This document shows positions 26,074 through 33,381 of a stretch of 39,221 nt of DNA, one piece after another. Source of the stretch: Methanoregula sp. UBA471 (GTDB taxonomy: Archaea > Halobacteriota > Methanomicrobia > Methanomicrobiales > Methanospirillaceae); assembly GCA_002495065.1 (NCBI GenBank), contig DADT01000077.1, positions 1,327-40,547 on the forward strand, given 5' to 3'. The translations under genes and the position numbers were made by a program. Numbering within the stretch: position 1 is the first letter of the stretch; the number at the start of each line of letters is the position of its first letter. A model generated the notes under the pieces. It made no database searches. It had not been told where the DNA came from and was given only the letters and a program-made list of their open reading frames with translations.

Positions 26074-26112
26074 GTGAAAAGTCCCTTGTACAACTAGTGT
26101 TTTGCGTTCGTG

Positions 26113-26427
26113 TTATTTCTTATTCGCTCTGGTGACGGGTACACTTCCCAGCAGCCGCTGGAGCGTCCCCTCACTCCCCCACACCTTCTCGCGCTCTATT
26201 CTCCCCTGCAGGTACAATGCGCCGAGGATCAGGCCGAGGCCAAGGAGTTCCAGCGTGGAAACCGCCACCATAACCCCGAGGGTCGAAATGGCACCATATA
26301 CTACACCATGGTATGCGGCCTTCCGGTAGCCGGGCAACCCGGTCCGGAAAAATATCCGGGCATCCCGCAGCCAGAGAAAAACCGCGACGGCAGCACCGAA
26401 CATCGCAATATAGGTCAGATAGGTCAT
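26113..26427 (-). CDS. Small membrane protein of unknown function
   Basis: A 104-residue protein with two or three predicted membrane helices: residues 3-20 (YLTYIAMFGAAVAVFLWL) and a longer hydrophobic region at about 37-73. A basic cytoplasmic-looking tail ends VPVTRANKK. I do not recognise a family; the regular design suggests a genuine gene. It lies upstream of hisS on the same strand and is divergent from larB, sharing the 50-base spacer. A plus-strand frame over the same bases is only an N-terminal extension of larB and is rejected. Confidence 0.7.
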   Translation of the reverse strand: MTYLTYIAMFGAAVAVFLWLRDARIFFRTGLPGYRKAAYHGVVYGAISTLGVMVAVSTLELLGLGLILGALYLQGRIEREKVWGSEGTLQRLLGSVPVTRANKK

Positions 26428-26441
26428 GTCCGTGAACTAAC

Positions 26442-26450
26442 TTATTATAC
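26442..26450 (+). promoter_or_regulatory. TATA box of larB-nadM
   Basis: TTATTATAC is centred about 32 bases before the larB ATG, leaving little or no leader. The spacer also serves the divergent membrane-protein gene. Confidence 0.4.
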
Positions 26451-26478
26451 GCTGTCCCATATCTGTATTATTACAACC

Positions 26479-27255
26479 ATGCCTCCGAACCAGACGTTAA
26501 AAGAAGTCCTTGCCCGGTATAAGCAGGGTGAAATTACCCTGGATACTGCCGCAGAAGAGATAGAAGGGGTCCGACTGGATTATATCGGTTCCATAGCATG
26601 TATGGATACCGGCAGAGCTGTCCGGTGTGGTATGCCTGAAGTGGTGCTTGCCGAAGGAAAAGATACCCGGGACCTTGCCACCATTGCCCTGCAGCATGCA
26701 GAAACCACGGGAAGGTGTATTATTACGCGCATACGACCTGACCAGGTTGCTGACATAGAGGACCCGGCCAGGATCAGGGGGATCCATGCCCGCTACCATG
26801 AAACCGGGCGCATACTTGTGCTTTCGAAAGACACTACGTCGAAAACCACCGGTGGGATTATAGGGATAATCACCGCCGGGACCTCGGATATCGGGGTCGC
26901 GGAAGAGGCACGGATCATTGCTGAAGAGATGGGGTGCGAGGTCAGGACTGCCTATGACGTCGGGGCAGCCGGTATCCACCGCCTCTTTCCCGCCCTCAAA
27001 CCTCTCATCGGTGCCCATGTTTTCATTGTCTGCGCAGGCCGTGAGGGGACATTGCCCTCCGTGGTCGCCGGTCTTGTCGACAAACCGGTAATCGGGGTCC
27101 CGGTCAGTACCGGATACGGGTATATGGGAAAGGGAAGGGCAGCCCTTGCAAGCATGCTCCAGTCCTGTTCGGTGATTGCGGTCGTGAACATTGATGCCGG
27201 CTTTACTGCCGGTGCCTTTGCCGCGCGTATCGCGAACCGGGGATTACCCTCATGA
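26479..27255 (+). CDS. larB: Nickel-pincer cofactor biosynthesis protein LarB (NCAIR mutase-like)
   Basis: In lactate-racemase systems LarB carboxylates and hydrolyses nicotinic acid adenine dinucleotide to start nickel-pincer nucleotide synthesis. The 258-residue protein has the N-terminal segment LDYIGSIACMDTGRAVRCG..PEVV and a C-terminal PurE-like domain with ITAGTSDIGVAEEA (132-144) and VPVSTGYGYMGKGRAAL. The ATG at 26479 follows a TATA box closely; the frame is open far upstream but only antisense to another gene. The stop overlaps nadM (ATGA). Since LarB uses an NAD precursor dinucleotide, pairing with an NAD-synthesis enzyme makes metabolic sense. larC and larE are not in the window. 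Confidence 0.9.
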   Translation: MPPNQTLKEVLARYKQGEITLDTAAEEIEGVRLDYIGSIACMDTGRAVRCGMPEVVLAEGKDTRDLATIALQHAETTGRCIITRIRPDQVADIEDPARIRGIHARYHETGRILVLSKDTTSKTTGGIIGIITAGTSDIGVAEEARIIAEEMGCEVRTAYDVGAAGIHRLFPALKPLIGAHVFIVCAGREGTLPSVVAGLVDKPVIGVPVSTGYGYMGKGRAALASMLQSCSVIAVVNIDAGFTAGAFAARIANRGLPS

Positions 27256-27761
27256 AACGCGGATTTTATATCGGAAGATTCCAGCCTTACCATAACGGCC
27301 ACCAGTCGGTACTCGAACATATCGCCCATGAAGTGGACGAAATTGTCATCGGGATCGGGAGTGCCCAGCTCTCGCACATGACCGATAACCCATTCATGGC
27401 CGGGGAGAGGGTCCTGATGATCACCCGGGCACTTGCATCCCTTGGCTGCCCGTTCTATGTCATCCCCATTGAAGACATCCAGCGTAACGCCCTCTGGGTT
27501 GCGCATGTCCGCTCGATGACGCCGCCATTCGACCTGTGCTATTCATCGAACCCGCTCGTTATGCAGCTCTTCAAAGAGGCAGGGATCAGGGTCCAGTCAC
27601 CTGAAATGTACGAACGTGAAACCCTGAGTGGCACGGAGATCAGGAGGCGCATGCTCACCGACGAACCCTGGAAAAGCCTCGTTCCCCCTGAGGTAATTCA
27701 GGTGCTTGACGAGATCGATGGCGTGGGCAGGCTTCGCCAGATCTCCCGTGGTGATCAGTAA
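27252..27761 (+). CDS. nadM: Nicotinamide-nucleotide adenylyltransferase (archaeal type)
   Basis: Joins NMN and ATP to make NAD+. The 169-residue nucleotidyltransferase has GRFQPYHNGH (residues 8-17), with the two His of the adenylyl-transfer site, and SGTEIRR (126-132), the ISSTxxR-type ATP motif. DNPFMAGERVLMI is typical of archaeal NadM. The ATG overlaps the larB stop by 4 bases. The following coiled-coil gene starts 40 bases later and may be in the same transcript. Confidence 0.94.
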   Translation: MKRGFYIGRFQPYHNGHQSVLEHIAHEVDEIVIGIGSAQLSHMTDNPFMAGERVLMITRALASLGCPFYVIPIEDIQRNALWVAHVRSMTPPFDLCYSSNPLVMQLFKEAGIRVQSPEMYERETLSGTEIRRRMLTDEPWKSLVPPEVIQVLDEIDGVGRLRQISRGDQ

Positions 27762-27801
27762 AACAAGCGTTGACAATAACCATCCACAGCGGTAAAGGAC
27801 C

Positions 27802-29091
27802 ATGTATAAATTTCTCAAGGATATCCTGAAAAAAAAAGAGCCGGAGAACGTCACCCTTACGTTTGACGCCATCCCGGCCTGGCTCGACGATCATGAAGAA
27901 GGCTTACGCACGAAACTCCGGCAGGAAACTGATACCCCGGTACGGAATATCAGGAATGCAACCGCTCGACTCCAGCATATTGTAAACGGGATCGCCGAGG
28001 CTGAACATGATCCGGCAATCCACCCCAAGCTCAAAACAATTGCCAAAAATTCACTTCCCCTGTTTGTAAAGGCGATGAAGGCCTCGCTGTCAAAGGACCT
28101 TCCGGAAGATATTGAAGAATTTTATCCCGCGGTGGTAGAAAGCGTGAAAGGCTGCCTGAACAGTACCCGCGGCCAGGGACGGTACCTGCAGGTGGTGTTC
28201 CCAAAAGAGATGGCGTCGGTCAAAACCGGGATCGATATTATCGGACATGAGATTAACGCACTCACCACCTCCCTTACCGACTACCGGAAACAAAAAACAA
28301 TGTCCGGGGAGGTACGGTCTCTCTATAATGCCCTGCTCGATATCAGGATCGATGCAGAAAAGGCCCGTGAGAAAGATCAGCGGATTACTGCACGTATCTC
28401 CGATATCACCAGCCGGATTGAGACCCTGAAAAACGGACTGGCAGACCTGTCAGCCGATGCGGAAATGGATACGATCGCAAAAACACGCTCCACCCTGGAT
28501 GAAATGGAAAGGAAACGGGAGGTGCTGACCCGTGCCTATACGACACTTTCAATGACCGCTTCCCACGTTTTCCGCAAGGCAGAAAAAATTGCCACGAAAC
28601 AGCGCCATCCCGCGGAGACTTCTGCGCTCCTGCACACGATCGAACTTCTCTCGGACCATGTCGTTCCTGATCCGGAAGAACTCGATTCAGCCCTTGTCCT
28701 GGCAAGTCCCATCGCGGAACGGATGATTGCCGCAGAGGAAATCACCTTAAAAAACAAGGAGGAACGCGGAATTTTTTCTGACACTGCACAATTCCGGCAG
28801 GACATACGTGCCACGTGTACTGCGGTAAAGGAGCAGGAAAATGAATCCCGGGCAATGCAGGAATCGTTGTCGTCTCACCCGGTTCTTGTGAAGATGAGTG
28901 CTCTGGAACGGGAGAAAACCCAGCTCGAATACATGCTGGAAAAAGAAAAACAGGAACAAAAGGACCTTGCGGAGTGGAGAGAGAAAATTAAGGAAAAGAT
29001 CCCCACTCTGGAAAAAGCGCTCCGGGAAAAAATTGAAGGGATTATTGGGAAGGGCGTGCAACTTCTGATAAACGATCAGTTGGAGGTATGA
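27802..29091 (+). CDS. Long helical/coiled-coil protein of unknown function
   Basis: 429 residues, almost wholly charged amphipathic helix (Lys, Glu, Arg, Ala, Leu). It has no signal peptide, membrane segment or recognisable catalytic motif. Coiled-coil character is strongest at about residues 170-260 and 340-415 (for example EREKTQLEYMLEKEKQEQKD). The N-terminus MYKFLKDILKKKEPE is basic, and FDAIPAWLDD follows. GGTAAAGGA is a good ribosome site. It lies 40 bases after nadM, so it is possibly co-transcribed. A structural or DNA/cytoskeleton-associated role is conceivable but unsupported. It probably has relatives in other methanogens; this needs a search. Confidence 0.75.
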   Translation: MYKFLKDILKKKEPENVTLTFDAIPAWLDDHEEGLRTKLRQETDTPVRNIRNATARLQHIVNGIAEAEHDPAIHPKLKTIAKNSLPLFVKAMKASLSKDLPEDIEEFYPAVVESVKGCLNSTRGQGRYLQVVFPKEMASVKTGIDIIGHEINALTTSLTDYRKQKTMSGEVRSLYNALLDIRIDAEKAREKDQRITARISDITSRIETLKNGLADLSADAEMDTIAKTRSTLDEMERKREVLTRAYTTLSMTASHVFRKAEKIATKQRHPAETSALLHTIELLSDHVVPDPEELDSALVLASPIAERMIAAEEITLKNKEERGIFSDTAQFRQDIRATCTAVKEQENESRAMQESLSSHPVLVKMSALEREKTQLEYMLEKEKQEQKDLAEWREKIKEKIPTLEKALREKIEGIIGKGVQLLINDQLEV

Positions 29092-29223
29092 GGGTTATAC
29101 CAGCACTGTTCTGTTCACCAGGTTTCAATTTCCTTTTTTTCTATGTATGCCGGGACCATTTCATCGGTGCCGGTTTGAGCTGCAGAGTACCAGGTTCACG
29201 GTCCGGATGCCGGATTCGGACAA

Positions 29224-29418
29224 CTATCTGACATTTATCTCCAGAAAATCCCCCAAATCGCTCTGGCTGGTGGAAAACTCGTCAGACCAGCCGTAGCAGT
29301 CGTGGAGCATCTGGGCAATGACGTCTGAAAACGTCATGTTCCGGCGTTTGAGTGTCAGAAGCGCCTCATACACCTCGGGATCAATTCGTATCGAACGTCC
29401 CTCGCCAGCACGAGGCAT
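29224..29418 (-). CDS. VapB-like antitoxin (DUF217-type), solitary
   Basis: A 64-residue protein. The sequence RSIRIDPEVYEALLTLKRRN and then MTFSDVIAQML matches the ribbon-helix-helix antitoxin family (UPF0330/DUF217) that partners VapC ribonucleases in archaea. The C-terminal part (DLGDFLEINV) would be the toxin-binding tail. An ATG at 29427 is also in frame, but a TATA box lies about 26 bases before 29418, pointing to a leaderless start there. No VapC-type PIN-domain gene is adjacent: upstream is a phosphoesterase and downstream a different gene. It may be an orphan that acts in trans or has a non-VapC partner. Confidence 0.72.
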   Translation of the reverse strand: MPRAGEGRSIRIDPEVYEALLTLKRRNMTFSDVIAQMLHDCYGWSDEFSTSQSDLGDFLEINVR

Positions 29419-29440
29419 AATTACCATTTTGTGGTTACAT

Positions 29441-29448
29441 TATATAAA
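29441..29448 (-). promoter_or_regulatory. TATA box of the antitoxin gene
   Basis: On the minus strand TTTATATA is centred about 26 bases before the ATG at 29418, the spacing of a leaderless archaeal gene. Confidence 0.5.
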
Positions 29449-29518
29449 CATTTCCTACAAATCGCGCATTTATTTATAAACAGCGCACAAAATAATCGCA
29501 GATTGGAGAGATTTTTAT

Positions 29519-30277
29519 CTACCAGTCCCGGGCATTGATGCGGATAAATGAGAACGTTGAGAAATCGGTATACGCAAACTCGGGTTCATCTCCATGACAC
29601 CCACCGACTCGCAGGAGCGTCGGGAGGTCGAGCGGGACCGCTGACCGCTCGATAACGGGTTCACCCCGTTTCGTATCGGGAGGGAAATACTCAATCGGTT
29701 TCCGTACGATCCCTTTGGGTGTTTTACGACAACAGATATTCTGGTGCTGGTGCCCACAGCACATGTGGATGAAGCCCCGGGCGGCGAGCGCCTCAAATGC
29801 CATTGATGCGGTATAATTGTATCCTGCAAAGGAATCCCCCGACTCGTGGGAAAGCCGCTGCCAGCACTTGAGCCGTAATGTCTGGTTACCCAGGTCAAGC
29901 GGTCCTCCATGGACAAAGAGCATGCCACGATCCGACCATTCCATGGGCATGTGATCAAAAATGGAAAGCAGGGGAGAACCACGTATCTGTTCATGACGGT
30001 AGGTACTTGCAGGATCACTCCCGCTGACCAAAATCCCGTTCATGAAGGCGTGATCATGATTGCCGAGTACTGACACGAGCCGGTATTCATGCGAGAGGGT
30101 GTGGATCATCTCCAGAGTCTCACGGGGCCGATCCCCGCGGTGAATGAGATCCCCAAGATTGACAAGAACATCGACCGGCCCGAACTCCTGATGGAATTGC
30201 GGGGACCGGATACATGATGCAAGTGACCCGATCGCCACTGAATCGGCATGTACGTCAGAAAAGATTACTACACCCAT
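29519..30277 (-). CDS. Calcineurin-like metallophosphoesterase
   Basis: A 252-residue phosphoesterase with the full set of metal-binding motifs: Asp8/His10 in FSDVHAD, GD at 42-43 (LGDLIHRGD), GNHD at 72-75, His123 in FVHGG, and GHQH at 175-178. These give a binuclear metal centre. The substrate (a nucleotide, a phosphoprotein or a cyclic nucleotide) is not predictable. A TATA-like CATATAAA (plus-strand 30308-30315) would give a short leader. It is not obviously linked to the antitoxin gene, which has its own promoter. Confidence 0.9.
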   Translation of the reverse strand: MGVVIFSDVHADSVAIGSLASCIRSPQFHQEFGPVDVLVNLGDLIHRGDRPRETLEMIHTLSHEYRLVSVLGNHDHAFMNGILVSGSDPASTYRHEQIRGSPLLSIFDHMPMEWSDRGMLFVHGGPLDLGNQTLRLKCWQRLSHESGDSFAGYNYTASMAFEALAARGFIHMCCGHQHQNICCRKTPKGIVRKPIEYFPPDTKRGEPVIERSAVPLDLPTLLRVGGCHGDEPEFAYTDFSTFSFIRINARDW

Positions 30278-30369
30278 GTTGCCGGCAGAATATTAGAGCT
30301 TCTTTATCATATAAACCGATGATACGCACGGTTACACCATTGATCTGAGGCTGACGGTGGGATACGTTC

Positions 30370-30504
30370 ATGTCTCAAAAGTTCCAAGTACAAAAAGAGC
30401 ATCCGGCACACCGGGACAGATTTACAGGACTGCAGGATCTGATTCATGGGGCTGATCCTGATCCGGAATTCTTTATCCATGTTCGGATTTTCACCGCTCT
30501 GTGA
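30370..30504 (+). CDS. Possible 44-residue small protein
   Basis: An ATG preceded by GGTGGGAT opens a 44-codon frame with mainly ordinary codons, including the segment FTGLQDLIHGADPDPEFF. A TATA-like element at 30308-30315 could drive it. I recognise no family, and chance open frames of this size are common. A minus-strand frame of 80 codons over the same bases has no ribosome site. The gap 30278-30600 otherwise holds only the promoters of the flanking genes. Confidence 0.25.
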   Translation: MSQKFQVQKEHPAHRDRFTGLQDLIHGADPDPEFFIHVRIFTAL

Positions 30505-30554
30505 CCGTCCATAGGGTCTGTCCCGCCAGTTCAGGTCTGACTGCCGCACACTGC

Positions 30555-30590
30555 ATATAAAATTTGATTCATCAGAAAAACCTAAGGAGG
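30555..30590 (+). promoter_or_regulatory. TATA box and ribosome site of the 157-residue gene
   Basis: ATATAAAA at 30555-30562 is followed about 26 bases on by the likely transcription start. AAGGAGG at 30584-30590 is an ideal Shine-Dalgarno ten bases before the ATG at 30601. The leader would be only about 17 bases. Confidence 0.5.
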
Positions 30591-30600
30591 ATCAGATAGA

Positions 30601-31074
30601 ATGGAACAATTCCTTACTGCTTATATCAACCGCATGAGAGATTACTTTCCCGGCTTTCCTGAAGCGACAGCACATGAAATTGCATCGGCATTCCTTGCCT
30701 TCAGGTTCGGACTTTACAACAATGCGATCCATGAATGCACCAATGCCCTCTCCCTGATCCCGGATAGCGGGTCCAATGCCGCCTTAAAAAGAGCACTTTC
30801 TATTGTCCGCGCAAATGCAACGAATCTTGAAAATGCGCAATTTACTCAGGATCTGACCATCGCATTCCCTGAAGAAGAGCGTCCGTATATCGCCATAAAC
30901 CTGCCCCCGGACAAAGTTGAAGATCCTGGTTCCTTTCAGCTCGACAATGCACTCGTCCTGATATATGCCGTCGCCCTTATTACCTCCCCTGATGATGAAG
31001 AAACACTGGCCGAACACCACAAATTTGTCATCCGGTTGCTGGCCGGCTACAAGCAAGCGCTTGGCATGGGTTAG
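30601..31074 (+). CDS. Hypothetical helical protein
   Basis: A soluble, largely helical protein of 157 residues, MEQFLTAYINRMRDYFPGFP at the start and LIYAVALITSPDDEETLAEH near the end. The pattern AFRFGLYNNAIHECTNALSL is reminiscent of a TPR-like helical hairpin, but no complete repeat can be shown. The consensus AAGGAGG ribosome site and a TATA box argue that it is expressed. The function is unknown. The following 700 bases are free of genes, so it is probably monocistronic. Confidence 0.7.
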   Translation: MEQFLTAYINRMRDYFPGFPEATAHEIASAFLAFRFGLYNNAIHECTNALSLIPDSGSNAALKRALSIVRANATNLENAQFTQDLTIAFPEEERPYIAINLPPDKVEDPGSFQLDNALVLIYAVALITSPDDEETLAEHHKFVIRLLAGYKQALGMG

Positions 31075-31433
31075 CCACGGGATAGATGGAGCCCGGGAGG
31101 TATTTTCACACATTTCCGGAATTAGACCGGATTCTGATAACATCAGCTTTGGGAACCATGAATGGAACATGCATTCATCTGATAGCCCCCCCATTTTATA
31201 CGTGACCTATTTCTGCATGGAATTGCCGGCTGATCGGGAAATTCATAGTATTTTATGAGATAAGAAACTCCATCCTTATCGCATCAGGGATGCTTCGGTG
31301 GCGGTGAAGCCCGGCAGAACATAACACACAGAAAAATGAACTTATTCTGGTTCTGTTGAAACGGGGATGAACGGGAGTTCGCACCCGAACGATAAAAATC
31401 ATTAAATCCTATAATTTTATGAGGGCTCCTTCG

Positions 31434-31547
31434 CCTCTGGGCCTCTCCGAGGCACGGCGGGGCAGTGCGGTGTTTGCAAATATGCTTATAGACACTGCTC
31501 CGCCGCGGGGGCGTCCCTTCGGGGGCGGTGGGGGTTCATCGCAAATA
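31434..31547. repeat. Composite GC-rich repeat, copy 1 (modules A and B)
   Basis: Module A ends with GGCACGGCGGGGCAG at 31451-31465, identical to 36259-36273. Module B has TCCGCCGCGGGGGCG at 31499-31513, identical to 36436-36450. It continues with TCGGGGGCGG and GTTCATCGCAAA, shared with the other copies. CCGCC and GGCGG at the ends of module B can pair as a stem. Confidence 0.6.
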
Positions 31548-31677
31548 ATTATGAGGAATAAACATTCCATTATTCACTTCTGTTTAATTTAATTTCATGG
31601 GAAATCTCGATCTTATGCGAGTGAGAGATGTCTGCCACGGATTTCCACCGGTATCATATAGGGGTTGCCATAGTGGC

Positions 31678-31692
31678 GGGGGCAAAGCCCCC
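31678..31692. repeat. Short perfect GC hairpin
   Basis: GGGGGC and GCCCCC flank an AAA loop. No T-run follows, so it is not a typical terminator. It could be part of the repeat family or an RNA element. Confidence 0.4.
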
Positions 31693-31787
31693 AGGAACGT
31701 TATAAAATGATGAATTTCTCCAGAGCTCACATTTTTTCAATAGACAATTAGAGACCGGCCTGAAAAAAGGTAATTTTTCAGGAAAAA

Positions 31788-32108
31788 TTAAAGGCTGTCG
31801 AGGCTGACTCCGCTGAAGTCCTGGGCAACCTGCTGGATATCCCTGACGCCAAACGCTGTCTGGATCGTATTGATTTCGAGTGAGTTGGCAGCGTCGCACA
31901 TGTAATCAAGGATATCAACGGACAATTCCTTCTGCATCTTGCTCTTTTTGAGCTGATCGACCAGAGCGGTCATTTTTTCCGGCGGTTCCATGCGGAGTTT
32001 TGCAAGGCTGATAACGCACATGTATATCCGTGTCAGATTCCGGTCCGTACCGGTGATGGTATCGAAGAAATTCCGTATAACCTGTGCCTGATAGATTTCT
32101 CCACCCAT
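31788..32108 (-). CDS. Hypothetical small helical protein
   Basis: A 106-residue soluble protein rich in Ile, Leu, Lys and Asp, without a recognised domain: MGGEIYQAQVIRNFFDTITG at the start, and a helical middle MTALVDQLKKSKMQKELSV. The ribosome site AAGGAGGTGA is as strong as any in the window, and a palindromic TATA box (32160-32167) lies about 50 bases upstream, so it is very likely expressed. The function is unknown. It has no operon partner. Confidence 0.75.
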   Translation of the reverse strand: MGGEIYQAQVIRNFFDTITGTDRNLTRIYMCVISLAKLRMEPPEKMTALVDQLKKSKMQKELSVDILDYMCDAANSLEINTIQTAFGVRDIQQVAQDFSGVSLDSL

Positions 32109-32159
32109 GACTTCACCTCCTTCCCATTCTCTCGGTAAATTTCCTGTTCATTTTATCCT

Positions 32160-32167
32160 TTTATAAA
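32160..32167. promoter_or_regulatory. Palindromic TATA box between the 106-residue gene and the hairpin region
   Basis: TTTATAAA reads the same on both strands. On the minus strand it is placed correctly for the 31788-32108 gene. On the plus strand a start near 32190 would lead into the run of hairpins at 32183-32327. Confidence 0.45.
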
Positions 32168-32182
32168 CTTTGTGGCAGAAAT

Positions 32183-32327
32183 CGTTTTTTCCTGATAAAA
32201 AAACGCTGAATAGTGATTTTTTTACCCACAGTGCGGCGAAAATGTCTGACAGCAAGACGACAGTCGTCTTACTTCGCCACAACGCACCGCACGTGATTTG
32301 CGGTGCTTATTATTTTTTGATATTTTT
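32183..32327 (+). ncRNA. Candidate structured RNA: consecutive hairpins ending in a T-rich tract
   Basis: Hairpin 1 pairs CGTTTTTT (32183-32190) with AAAAAACG (32198-32205). Hairpin 2 pairs GGCGAA (32235-32240) with TTCGCC (32273-32278) and, inside, AAGACG (32254-32259) with CGTCTT (32265-32270). Hairpin 3 pairs GCACCGCA (32284-32291) with TGCGGTGC (32299-32306) perfectly, and a T-rich tract follows, like a terminator. GTGCGG at 32231-32236 could instead pair with CCGCAC at 32287-32292, which would break hairpin 3. A plus-strand frame of 101 codons (32170-32475) crosses the area but has no ribosome site. This is only a structural reading, and no RNA family is recognised. Confidence 0.35.
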
Positions 32328-32447
32328 CGGTTGTGTTAGAATGGGCATGAACATTGAATGGTTCTCACCAACCATGAAAAATTGCGAAGGTACGACCGGC
32401 ATCCGTTACAGGCTCTTGAGAGGCCGGGAGGTTTTCAGCTCATTGAA

Positions 32448-32583
32448 GCGCCGCGGGGGCGTCCCTTTTTGGTGAGGCGCAGTTCATCGCAAAGCACAGG
32501 GAACGGTTCGGAGGGACAGGCTTGTCCCCTCAGATAACAGGTGATTTCTGATTTGTGGAAATCTTAGGGTTTTTACAGAGCCA
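32448..32583. repeat. Composite GC-rich repeat, copy 2 (modules B, C and D)
   Basis: Module B (GCCGCGGGGGCGTCCCTT from 32450, then GTTCATCGCAAA at 32482-32493) is followed by module C, GGTTCGGAGGGACAGG with TGTCCCCTC (32505-32531), which forms a hairpin, and AACAGGTG. Module D (CTTAGGGTTTTTACAGAGCCA) ends at 32583. Modules C and D recur at 36578-36658. The rest of the gene-free stretch 32328-32862 shows no gene I can support. A 63-codon frame at 32614-32805 has no ribosome site. Confidence 0.6.
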
Positions 32584-32830
32584 TATTTTCTATAACTTGT
32601 CCAAAATGAACGGATGAGTGGACTTCAGATTTCTTATAAATACAATGATGTTGTTTGCTTTCGATTTTACTGTTCTGCCGTAAAAACTAAGAGACCTTTC
32701 ATCGGGATATACAAGACTACGATCGAAGCGCAGAAAATTTTTGTATGCCCGGGGATTTACTGCAATCCTCTGATTATAGTAATATTTTTTTTAAGAAACA
32801 ATTAAAATAAACTCTGATGAAAATAGATAA

Positions 32831-32848
32831 CTATATTAACTATAATTT
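32831..32848 (+). promoter_or_regulatory. TATA box region of the Cys-rich small gene
   Basis: CTATATTAACTATAATTT contains two possible TATA boxes placed 15-30 bases before the ATG at 32863. The mRNA would be leaderless or nearly so. Confidence 0.45.
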
Positions 32849-32862
32849 ATATTGTAAAATCT

Positions 32863-33060
32863 ATGAGCATCAGAGACCTGATATCAATGGATAGTTCTCC
32901 CTGCGAAGACTGTAATTTTAAAACGGGAGATTCAAGCTGCTGGTATTTCGGCAAGTTGCCCTTTTACGAGGCACATACAAAAGCGTTGCAGGGGTGTGAT
33001 AAGCACCGTCCCTGGTGGACAACGAGTACGGTCCATGTTGATATCCCTGAATCAAAATGA
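32863..33060 (+). CDS. Small Cys-rich protein of unknown function
   Basis: 65 residues with four cysteines (14, 17, 26 and 45) and a His at 48 in PCEDCNF, SSCWYF and GCDKH. The CxxC plus two further Cys pattern suggests a metal (zinc) or iron-sulfur site, but no known family is recognised. The aromatic stretch HRPWWTT is conspicuous. A strong AT-rich promoter directly upstream supports expression. The stop overlaps an ATG (ATGA) opening a 41-codon frame. Confidence 0.55.
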   Translation: MSIRDLISMDSSPCEDCNFKTGDSSCWYFGKLPFYEAHTKALQGCDKHRPWWTTSTVHVDIPESK

Positions 33061-33182
33061 ACGGTATTATGGATCTGATGAATGGCAGTCAGCGAATCAT
33101 CATCAGAGCAGGCAAAAAGCGTTCTATCGATAAACACCGGGTCGGGATAATGATGCAATCCTCTTATAATTTTGATCTGTGA
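33057..33182 (+). CDS. Possible 41-residue basic protein coupled to the Cys-rich gene
   Basis: It starts at an ATGA overlap with the preceding stop, the arrangement used by true operon pairs in this window (larB-nadM, rfbH and others). The product is basic (SQRIIIRAGKKRSIDKHRVG). It is too short to recognise. A 66-codon frame at 33172-33372 begins with TTG and is not supported. Confidence 0.25.
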   Translation: MNGIMDLMNGSQRIIIRAGKKRSIDKHRVGIMMQSSYNFDL

Positions 33183-33381
33183 ACAGTTCCCGGCTCAATC
33201 AGCCGCATCGAAAAAACAATACATCTCCCCCTTTTTTGATGTAAAATCCGTTCACCATTCCATAGGAATCCATCGCCGTTTTAATAGAACTCATTTTGAC
33301 AGATCTCAGAATACAGACATTCATTCAGGAAATATCAGCTCTATGGGCAAAATGGGCAAAAAAAAGAAATGAGTTTTCAGG

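Larger units (their letters stand above)
31075..31787. other. Gene-free region with repeats
   Basis: About 710 bases are without a supported gene. It carries one copy of a GC-rich composite repeat (31434-31547), a GGGGGC-AAA-GCCCCC hairpin (31678-31692) and, at 31713-31728, a short match to the end module seen near 32570 and 36645. The rest is AT-rich spacer. Confidence 0.45.

Noticed and set aside
26110..26478. Long N-terminal extension of larB
   Set aside because: It is antisense to the small membrane-protein gene. LarB begins naturally at the ATG at 26479, which follows a TATA box.
32170..32475. 101-codon plus-strand frame
   Set aside because: It has no ribosome site and runs through several perfect hairpins and a repeat module. 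The product does not look like a protein.
33172..33372. 66-codon plus-strand frame before the YchF-like gene
   Set aside because: It begins with TTG, has no ribosome site, and has low-complexity lysine at the end.
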